Of a stretch of 64,000 bases of DNA, positions 48,252 through 55,308 are shown piece after piece. Location of the stretch: the NCBI GenBank assembly GCA_965365345.1, contig CBDUBH010000001.1, forward strand, positions 68,509 to 132,508, in the 5' to 3' direction. The notes under the pieces were generated by a model. The model searched no databases. It was not told the origin of the DNA and saw only the letters and a list, made by a program, of their open reading frames with translations. Positions within the stretch are counted from its first letter, which is position 1; each line of letters opens with the position of its first letter. The DNA is from CBDUBH01 sp965365345. Its GTDB lineage: Bacteria > Bacteroidota > Ignavibacteria > Ignavibacteriales > SURF-24. Made by a program: the position numbers and the translations under genes.

Positions 48252-49022
48252 ATGAACAGCAATAATTGGACAAAAGAAGAAACTATAATTGCATTTAATG
48301 TTTATTGCAAAATTCCATTTAAAAACAGCAGTAAGAATCATCCTTTAATAATAAAATTTGCAAATATAATAGGGAGATCTCCATCAGCTTTAAATATGAA
48401 GATTGGAAATTTCGGAAGGCTTGATCCAGAATTACAAAAACAAGGAATTGTTGGTTTAAGAAATGGAAGCAAACTGGAAGAAGAAGTTTGGGATGAATTT
48501 CATGGAGATTGGGAAAAACTTGCTTATGAAAGCGAAATGTTAATAGCAAAATATTTAAATAAACCATTAGAAGAATCAATTCAATTAAATGAATTTGAAT
48601 TGAAAAATAAAATAGGATTAGATAGAGAAGCAATCGTAAAACAAAGAGTAAACCAAAGTTTTTTTCGATCAACAATTCTTTCTTCCTATAATTTAAAATG
48701 TTGTATAACGGGTATTTCAATTCCAGATTTTTTAGTGGCTGGCCATATTAAACCTTGGGCAGAGGATAAAGCAAACAGATTAAATCCACATAATGGAATT
48801 TGTTTAAATAATTTGCATGATAAAGCTTTTGAAAAAGGATTTATAACTATTACAACAGATTATAAAGTTAAAGTATCAAAAGTTTTAAATGAATTTGAAA
48901 ATGAAAATTCAATTAAGGATCTAATTTTTAAATATGATAATAAGCAAATTATTTTACCTGATAGATTTCTACCATCAAAAGAATTTTTAGAATATCATTA
49001 TGAAGAAATTTTTAAAAAATAA
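48252..49022 (+). CDS. HNH endonuclease, partner of the HpaII-like gene
   Basis: The 256-residue protein has an N-terminal helical domain (1-90; WTKEETIIAFNVYCK, GRSPSALNMKIGNFGRLDP) seen in putative restriction HNH proteins (COG3440-like). The C-terminal HNH nuclease carries KCCITG, AGHIKPW (His165), NPHNGICL (Asn181) and LHDKAFEKG (His189), so the core is complete. It would cut DNA. The next gene starts six bases after its stop, so the two form an operon. Both are richer in A+T than their neighbours, which suggests recent transfer. No methyltransferase is adjacent. Confidence 0.87.
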   Translation: MNSNNWTKEETIIAFNVYCKIPFKNSSKNHPLIIKFANIIGRSPSALNMKIGNFGRLDPELQKQGIVGLRNGSKLEEEVWDEFHGDWEKLAYESEMLIAKYLNKPLEESIQLNEFELKNKIGLDREAIVKQRVNQSFFRSTILSSYNLKCCITGISIPDFLVAGHIKPWAEDKANRLNPHNGICLNNLHDKAFEKGFITITTDYKVKVSKVLNEFENENSIKDLIFKYDNKQIILPDRFLPSKEFLEYHYEEIFKK

Positions 49023-49028
49023 AATAAT

Positions 49029-50069
49029 ATGAAAGTATATTCGGACAAATTAAACGATATTTTTTATGATAACTACCAGAAAGTTAAAGATATTTTATAT
49101 CCTTTAATAAGGGTTTTGATATATGAAAAAAAAACAAATATAAATTTTTCGATGGAAAACAAATTAAAGATTTTTAATTTAGGAGAATTAATTTATGAAA
49201 TATCAATTTTGGAATTTGTTAAAAAAACTGAATTATATTTAAATAAAATTATAAAAGAAAAAGCACAGAATAGCCATTCTGAAATTGTTGAACTGAAAAA
49301 GTTTTTATCAATTTTCTCTGTTTCTCCAGCACAATTAACATCCAAATTAAAAAATATCATTTGCATTAAAATTTCTGACAATGAAAAATACACAGGAACT
49401 TCTCTCGGTTTCAGCATAAAATCCCAATTAGGCAGTCCCTCTACATTACTTAATGCAAGTGAACCGACAAATTTTACTTATAAAATTTCCGGAAATATTT
49501 TAACAAATGATCAAATTGAACAAATAGAAAATGAAAGAATATTTTCTAAAAAAATTAAACTAATAAATAGTTTTGGTTCAAATCTTGAATTTGAAAAAGT
49601 TGAAAATGAAGTATTTGCATCAAATCTGCAAACAATTGATTTTAACTTTAATAAAATGCTGGCGGATATAATTTTGTTTTATTACGCAAAGAATGAAAGT
49701 TCAGAGAACACTATTAAAAAACTAGCGGCAAGATTAACTCAAATAAATCCTATAGGATATAATTTAAAAATAAATCCATACATTTATGAAATTATTATAA
49801 AAAGGTTTCTTACGGATTATGCTTTAGGTATGCGAGCGACTGAAGTTTGGCAAAGAAATTATCAGGCAACAGGAGGTTATCTGATTGTAAAAGATGATGG
49901 CGAATTAATTTGCTATCATTTCTATTTTATGAGAAATTTTGAAGAGTATCTTTTTAATAATACAAAATTAGAAACTCCTTCTCCTGAAAAACATAATTTC
50001 GGTAAAATCTATTTTGAAAATGGTCAGCAAAAAATAAAATTAAACTTACAAATTAGGTTTATAAAATAA
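49029..50069 (+). CDS. HpaII-like type II restriction endonuclease
   Basis: The 346-residue protein is about the length of R.HpaII. Two blocks are typical of that family. GFSIKSQLGSPSTLLNAS begins at about residue 127, and the C-terminal block begins with GGYLIVKDDGELICYH at 282 and continues through NNTKLETPS to KLNLQIRFI. HpaII cuts CCGG. Whether this protein has the same target cannot be seen. It follows the HNH gene by six bases. The expected cytosine methyltransferase is missing from the surroundings. The assignment rests on recalled family motifs and should be tested by profile search. Confidence 0.75.
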   Translation: MKVYSDKLNDIFYDNYQKVKDILYPLIRVLIYEKKTNINFSMENKLKIFNLGELIYEISILEFVKKTELYLNKIIKEKAQNSHSEIVELKKFLSIFSVSPAQLTSKLKNIICIKISDNEKYTGTSLGFSIKSQLGSPSTLLNASEPTNFTYKISGNILTNDQIEQIENERIFSKKIKLINSFGSNLEFEKVENEVFASNLQTIDFNFNKMLADIILFYYAKNESSENTIKKLAARLTQINPIGYNLKINPYIYEIIIKRFLTDYALGMRATEVWQRNYQATGGYLIVKDDGELICYHFYFMRNFEEYLFNNTKLETPSPEKHNFGKIYFENGQQKIKLNLQIRFIK

Positions 50070-50201
50070 ATTTAATTGATATTATTAAGTTTCTTTAAAA
50101 ATAGCACAATTCGATTAACTGAAATAAACCTTACAAATAATTAAAGTTTAATTTCTTATAAAAAATATTTCATGTTTTTAGAATTTTCAATTTTTAAAAA
50201 A

Positions 50202-50591
50202 TTACTCTAACTCTCTATATTCAACCATTCCGCCTTGAACATTTACGGATTCAATTCCGTGTTTTTCCAGAACTTTTTGCGCAGCTCCCGAGCGGTTTCC
50301 CGTGCGGCAAATTATCGCAATATCTTTATCTTTGTATTTTTCAACTTCATTAATTCTTTGTTCTAATTCCTGAACCGGAATATTTACAACACCTTCAATT
50401 TTGCCAAGGGGACCAACTAATTCAGCAGGAGTACGAACATCAAGAATTACAAGATCGGGATTTTCATTTTGCATTTCTTTTAATTCTTGAACGGAAATTT
50501 CTTTTGAATTATTTTCCTGCGCGCAGCCGGTAAAATTAAAAACCGCAAGTAAAAAAATTATTGAAAATATTTTATATAAATAGAATTTCAT
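50202..50591 (-). CDS. Rhodanese-domain lipoprotein
   Basis: The 129-residue protein has a lipoprotein signal with lipobox FTGC (Cys23). The single rhodanese domain has LVILDVRTPAEL and the active-site loop CRTGNRSG (Cys95). It could transfer sulfur or act in redox chemistry in the periplasm. Only the periplasmic location and fold are secure. Confidence 0.9.
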   Translation of the reverse strand: MKFYLYKIFSIIFLLAVFNFTGCAQENNSKEISVQELKEMQNENPDLVILDVRTPAELVGPLGKIEGVVNIPVQELEQRINEVEKYKDKDIAIICRTGNRSGAAQKVLEKHGIESVNVQGGMVEYRELE

Positions 50592-50670
50592 TTTGGGTCC
50601 TTTCTTTTCAATTAAAAATTAAAAAGGTCGTTTAGTCATGCCTTGCGGCAAAAAATTAAAAAGATTCTTT

Positions 50671-50779
50671 GCTGTCATTCCCGGAAGCGAAGTGCGTCAG
50701 GAATCGGACAGCAGAAAGCTTTTTGTATTATAATAGAAAAAATATTTCGTCTGATTCTGAACAAGACAGAATGACGAAA
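50671..50779. repeat. Two dispersed palindromes
   Basis: GCTGTCATTCCCGG..GGAATCGGACAGC at 50671-50712 and TTTCGTCTGATTCTG..CAGAATGACGAAA at 50745-50779. Confidence 0.7.
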
Positions 50780-50821
50780 ATCAAACTATCTTTTCATTTT
50801 TTACATTCTGAATTATACATT

Positions 50822-51076
50822 CTAATTCAATCCGCACATTCCGTTTGCACAGCCGCCGCCGGTATATGCCGGAACTCCGCAATTTCCTGTTGAGCAGGAA
50901 TCATAATCTGAACTTGACGAACCGGAAACCGAAGCTTTAAAAGTTGATAACAATTTTTTGTGCTCTTTTGATCCGCATTTCGGACAAACAATTTCTTCTT
51001 TATTTATATTTTGCGATCTGTGAAAAATATCATAATTGGAATTGCATTCTGTGCATTTATATTCAAAAATCGGCAT
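50822..51076 (-). CDS. FmdB-type zinc-ribbon protein
   Basis: The 84-residue protein starts MPIFEYKC. The zinc ribbon is formed by Cys8, Cys11, Cys31 and Cys34, as in the FmdB regulatory-protein family. An unusual C-terminal tail adds four more cysteines with glycines (CSTGNCG...GGCANGMCG). The function is unknown; metal binding is likely. Confidence 0.88.
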   Translation of the reverse strand: MPIFEYKCTECNSNYDIFHRSQNINKEEIVCPKCGSKEHKKLLSTFKASVSGSSSSDYDSCSTGNCGVPAYTGGGCANGMCGLN

Positions 51077-51137
51077 TTCTAATTTTTCCTTAAATAATAA
51101 AAAGATTCAAAGATAAAAAAATGTAAAAATAAAAAAA

Positions 51138-51202
51138 GATTCCGGGCAAGCCGGAATGATTAAAACCTTCAATTTGTCATCGCGAGCGAAGCGCGGCGAT
51201 CC
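51138..51202. repeat. Two dispersed repeat copies
   Basis: GATTCCGG..CCGGAATGA at 51138-51160 and GTCATCGCGAGCG..CGCGGCGATCC at 51176-51202, the latter one half of the GCGAG family. Confidence 0.6.
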
Positions 51203-51286
51203 CTATATTATTTTATGATCAAACCGGAATTGAGAAAAACTTTTAATTCTTTACATTCTAAATTCTTACTTTCTCAAATTCTAAAT

Positions 51287-51526
51287 TTACTTTTCTTCTG
51301 AAAGTCCTAAAATATCCAAAAGTTTGTTATGCGAATTTTCATTTAAGCTTACATTGTAAGATCTATAAAAATCAATGGTAGTTTCAACAGAATGAAAATA
51401 ATTCTGGCAATTTTCACAGGAATCCAGATGCGCTTTAATTTGTATGCACTTCGGTGAGTTTAGATCTTCACCGAGATTATCACAAATGTGACTCATAACA
51501 TCTTTGCAAGTAGGTTTATTTTCCAT
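51287..51526 (-). CDS. Soluble zinc-binding anti-sigma factor
   Basis: The 79-residue protein has HLDSCENC, the HxxxCxxC core of ZAS-type anti-sigma factors, plus upstream cysteines (Cys7, Cys15, Cys27). There is no membrane helix, so it would hold the sigma factor in the cytoplasm and may respond to redox state or metal. It overlaps the sigma gene by 11 bases, a translationally coupled arrangement. Confidence 0.82.
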   Translation of the reverse strand: MENKPTCKDVMSHICDNLGEDLNSPKCIQIKAHLDSCENCQNYFHSVETTIDFYRSYNVSLNENSHNKLLDILGLSEEK

Positions 51527-52085
51527 AATTCAACTTCTTATTTAGTTCGTTTCTTAAAAATGCCCTTGCTCTGTGCAATCTTGATTTTACAGCCGGAACA
51601 GTTAAATTAGTGATCTTTCCGGTTTCTTCGGTTGAAAGTCCTTCAACATCGCGAAGCAAAAAAACAACTCTGTAATCCGGATCAAGTTTCTGAATCGCTT
51701 CATCCAAAATTTTTTTCAGTTCATCATTTTCAACAAGTTTATTCGGAGTAACTGACCAATCAGAAAATTCTTTTTCATCAAAAAAAGCATCTTCATCATC
51801 CAAAGAAGCGTAATTGTGTTTTTTATTTGAGCGTGCCAGCATTAAACAATTATTTGATACAATTGTATAAAGCCAGGTTGAAAGTTTTGATTTTTGATCA
51901 AATTGATGAAGATTTTTTACCATGCTTAAAAAAGTTTCCTGCATGGTATGTTCAGCCCGATCTTTATTTCTGCAAACTTTGAACGCAAAATTAAAAACCG
52001 TTTGTTCGTATTCTTTAACCAGCAAAGCCAAAGATCTTTTATCGCCGTTTTGTGCTTTTGCAATTATTTCATTTTCGTTTATCAT
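51516..52085 (-). CDS. ECF RNA polymerase sigma factor
   Basis: The 189-residue protein has sigma region 2 (LLVKEYEQTVFNFAFKVCRNKDRAEHTMQETFLSM, then STWLYTIVSNNCLML) and region 4 (LDPDYRVVFLLRDVEGLSTEETGKITNLTVPAVKSRLHRAR). It directs RNA polymerase to a stress regulon. It is coupled to a zinc-binding anti-sigma gene. The target promoters are unknown. Confidence 0.92.
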   Translation of the reverse strand: MINENEIIAKAQNGDKRSLALLVKEYEQTVFNFAFKVCRNKDRAEHTMQETFLSMVKNLHQFDQKSKLSTWLYTIVSNNCLMLARSNKKHNYASLDDEDAFFDEKEFSDWSVTPNKLVENDELKKILDEAIQKLDPDYRVVFLLRDVEGLSTEETGKITNLTVPAVKSRLHRARAFLRNELNKKLNYGK

Positions 52086-52378
52086 ATTTGATGCAATAAT
52101 TATAAAATGGATTCAAAAAAGTTTGAAAGTGATCATTTCGTTAATTCTGTTAAATATAACTAAAATGAAATTTTAAGAAAAATGTAATAAATTGAAATAA
52201 CTTAAAGAAAGTGTGAATATAAAATTTTTATGATGGGCAATTTTAAAATTCCCCATTAAAAAGTTTAGAACGAATGAAAAATATTGAATTAAAACCACAA
52301 TCCCCTTTATCCCCCTTTTTTAAGGGGTAATTAGTATTTAATATTCTGATCTTAAAATCTTTGAATCTTTGAATCTTT

Positions 52379-52990
52379 CTAATCTTTATTTTCTAAACTC
52401 CGCCACAAATACCAGCTTGCAACCGAATTATAAGGAGACCAATTATTCTTAACCGAAATTTCCAGCACATCTTTTTCGCTTGGCAAAGTCTCAAATCCGT
52501 AAAGATTCATAACCGCTTTTTTAATTCCCAAATCGCCAACCGGCAAAACATTCAATCTTCCTAAAGTGAAAATTAAAAACATGTGCGCCGTCCAAACTCC
52601 GATTCCCTTAACTTTTACAAGCTCGTTCGTGATTTCCTCATCACTTAAATGATTCATGTTTTCAACATCAACGGTTTTATCCAAAACTTTTTCGCAAAGA
52701 TCTTTTACATATTTCGCTTTTGCGTTTGAAAGTCCCAAACTTCTCAAAATTTCGTGATCTGTTTCGATAATTTTATTGGGAGTAATTTCATTTTCAAAAT
52801 GATTGGAAAATTTTTTAAAGATTGAAGCCGCTGCCTTTACCGAAAGCTGCTGCGAAACAATTGCATCAACCAGCGAAATAAAATAATCATTGTGCGGTTT
52901 TAAGTTGCAATTGCCAACCTTTTTTATAATTTTTGAAAGAGTTTTATCATTCTTTAAAAGATGTTTTTTGGCGGATTCTAAATCATTCAT
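52379..52990 (-). CDS. DNA-3-methyladenine glycosylase II (AlkA-like)
   Basis: The 203-residue protein is an HhH-GPD glycosylase: hairpin VKGIGVWTA (127-135) and catalytic Asp153 in LPVGDLGIKK. Length and motif match the AlkA/MAG core without the N-terminal E. coli extension. It removes alkylated purines in base-excision repair. It is divergent from the CNBD-GAF-kinase gene with only 27 bp between the two start codons. Confidence 0.9.
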   Translation of the reverse strand: MNDLESAKKHLLKNDKTLSKIIKKVGNCNLKPHNDYFISLVDAIVSQQLSVKAAASIFKKFSNHFENEITPNKIIETDHEILRSLGLSNAKAKYVKDLCEKVLDKTVDVENMNHLSDEEITNELVKVKGIGVWTAHMFLIFTLGRLNVLPVGDLGIKKAVMNLYGFETLPSEKDVLEISVKNNWSPYNSVASWYLWRSLENKD

Positions 52991-53017
52991 AAATTTTAAA
53001 TAAATTAAAGTAAAAAT

Positions 53018-54955
53018 ATGTTTATCGGATTGATTAAAAATAACAAACTATTCGAAAATATCGAAAAATCTGACCTAAATCTATTACTTACGGGACAAAA
53101 ACCCGAATCAAAACAAAAAGGCGAAATAATTTACAAAGAAGGTGATTTAGGACAAAGCGTTTTTCTTTTGATCCAAGGCGAAGTTATTTTGGCAAAAGAA
53201 AGATTTTTAGGCAGAAGCAAAAAAGAAACAAAGTTTGATAATGATTTTTTCGGCGAGGAAAGTTATCTTGAAAAATCTCCGCGTCCGTTTACCGCAATTG
53301 CGCAAACAGAAATTCAATTTGTGGAAATTGAAAAATCAAAGCTAGATCTTTTGGCAAGCATAAATCCGAGAATAATTCCTAATCTGAAAAGGATTCCTTA
53401 CGTCCCGGAAATTAATGAGCCGCAAAAAAAAGAAGAAATTAAAAGTGATTTAAAAGAAGAAAATATTTTAAATGAAAAAAAATCTTTAAAAGAAGAAAAT
53501 CTTTCAAAAGAAATTCCTTTTCAAGAAGATTTCGAAATTCACGAAGATGAAAAATTTGAAATTGAAGAAAATAAAAATTTCGGTGAAGTTTTAAATTCTG
53601 AATCCGAATTAAGCAAAATTGTAAATGAAAATTTCAGCGATGAAAAACCGGAAGAAAAAATTCCGGAAACAAACGAAGAAAAAATTGAAGATGTAAAAGT
53701 TGAACCGGCTGAAATTTCTGCAGAAAAAGAAACTCCCGCAGAAAAAGCAAATTTTGTTGAAAATGAAATTCCGGTTCAAACTGAAGTTGCTCCGGTAGAA
53801 ATTCCGCAAGAAAATAAAACAGAAATTTCAGAAGAAGAAAAATTAAAAGAACTTTTACAAATTGCGGAAAAATTAAATTCAAAAAATAATGCTGATGAAG
53901 TAATTTTAGAATTTTTGCAAAGCGCCGAGCAAATTACAAATTGCGAAAATGCCGATTGGTATTTTGTTAACGAAGAAACAAAAGAAATTTACAACGCGGA
54001 AACAAAAGTGAAATTCGGTGAAGGCGATTTAGGAAAATCCGCTGCAAATAATGAAATTATAAACATCAAAAAATATAAACCGGAAAATGTAAATTCCGGA
54101 AATGAAATTAAAAATATGCTTTTCGTTCCGGTTGAAACCGGTGAAAAAAACAAACTCGGAATTTTACAGCTTGTAAACAGCAAAAAAAATGAATTCGATA
54201 AAAATGATATTGAACTTATTCAACTGATTTTACCAAACTTTTTAACAGCATATTTTAATTCAAAAAAAATTGATGAACTTTTACATTCGGAAAAAATTAA
54301 TGCGCTCGAAAAAATGAGCAATCTGCTTGATCAGGATATTAAAAAACCGATTTTTATAAGTAAACGTTACGCCGATCATATCAAAAGCAAAAATCTGCCC
54401 GAAGAAACAGCTTCATTGTTAAATATGCTTTTGGATCAATTAAATTTTGTGGCTGATGTAATTCAAACAACGACAAATTACAGCGAAGGCAAAACAATTT
54501 TGCGCACCGTAATTCAGCCGCTTAACGAAACTCTTAATGAATACATTGAAAAAATTCAGCCGCAAATTACGATGAAAAAATGCGTAATAGAAAAGAAATT
54601 CGGTGAAGATGCCGCAGTAAAAATTGACAGAAAAGAATTGTATCAAAGTTTTTTAAGCATAATAAGAAATGCGTGCGAAGCAATGCCCGAAGGCGGAAAA
54701 ATTTTAGTTTCAACTGAAACAAATTTAAATGATGTGGTAAAAATTTCGGTAAAAGATGAAGGAATAGGAATTGCCGGAAATCTTAAAGACAAAATTTTTG
54801 AGCCGTTCGTTTCAATAAATAAAAAAGAAAATGCCGGATTGGGACTTTCAATTTCGAAAAAAATAATTGAAGATCACGGCGGAAAAATTGAAGTAAAAAG
54901 CGAACTTGAAAAAGGAAGCGAATTTGTAATAATTCTTCCTAAAGAAAATCTGTAA
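53018..54955 (+). CDS. CNBD-GAF-histidine-kinase-like protein lacking the phospho-acceptor His
   Basis: The 645-residue protein has a CRP-type cyclic-nucleotide-binding domain (5-125, FFGEESYLE at 77-85), a long Glu/Lys-rich linker (about 131-275), a GAF-like domain (about 278-415), a HisKA-like helix region (425-500) and HATPase_c (about 530-645). The HATPase keeps IIRNACEAMPEGG, DEGIGIAG and GLGLSISKKI. At the place of the phospho-acceptor (usually HExxNP) it has QDIKKP, so His is replaced by Gln439. It is cytoplasmic with no membrane helix. Autophosphorylation on this site is impossible, and it may act through dimer contacts or ATP binding. Confidence 0.87.
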   Translation: MFIGLIKNNKLFENIEKSDLNLLLTGQKPESKQKGEIIYKEGDLGQSVFLLIQGEVILAKERFLGRSKKETKFDNDFFGEESYLEKSPRPFTAIAQTEIQFVEIEKSKLDLLASINPRIIPNLKRIPYVPEINEPQKKEEIKSDLKEENILNEKKSLKEENLSKEIPFQEDFEIHEDEKFEIEENKNFGEVLNSESELSKIVNENFSDEKPEEKIPETNEEKIEDVKVEPAEISAEKETPAEKANFVENEIPVQTEVAPVEIPQENKTEISEEEKLKELLQIAEKLNSKNNADEVILEFLQSAEQITNCENADWYFVNEETKEIYNAETKVKFGEGDLGKSAANNEIINIKKYKPENVNSGNEIKNMLFVPVETGEKNKLGILQLVNSKKNEFDKNDIELIQLILPNFLTAYFNSKKIDELLHSEKINALEKMSNLLDQDIKKPIFISKRYADHIKSKNLPEETASLLNMLLDQLNFVADVIQTTTNYSEGKTILRTVIQPLNETLNEYIEKIQPQITMKKCVIEKKFGEDAAVKIDRKELYQSFLSIIRNACEAMPEGGKILVSTETNLNDVVKISVKDEGIGIAGNLKDKIFEPFVSINKKENAGLGLSISKKIIEDHGGKIEVKSELEKGSEFVIILPKENL

Positions 54956-55018
54956 AAGAATGTAGGATTAAAAAATTCAAAGATTCAAAGATATAAAGAT
55001 TTGAGAATTAAAAAATTG

Positions 55019-55129
55019 CTGTCATTCCGGCAAGTCCGGAATAAGACAGCATTCAGAATAATTAATCATTTCGAATCCCGATTAAATCGGGATGAGAAAT
55101 CTTATTCCCTCTCCTGAGGCAGGAGAGGG
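55019..55129. repeat. Three dispersed palindromes
   Basis: CTGTCATTCCGG..CCGGAATAAGACAG (55019-55049), ATCCCGATT..AATCGGGAT (about 55074-55093), and CCCTCTCCTGAGGCAGGAGAGGG (55107-55129). They are followed by a gene-free AT-rich stretch to 55308. Confidence 0.7.
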
Positions 55130-55308
55130 ATAGGGTGAGGTTCAAAAACCAGATATTAAAAATTAAATTCTTCACACCAAATTACTCAGCAAAATCTCCG
55201 CCAAATTTCAATTAGGATTAAAAAAATTTTCTTTTTATTTTATTATTTTAAATTTTAAAAGCGGTGTTTTCCGGGTTGAATTAAAATCAAAAAAGCCGGT
55301 AAATTATT

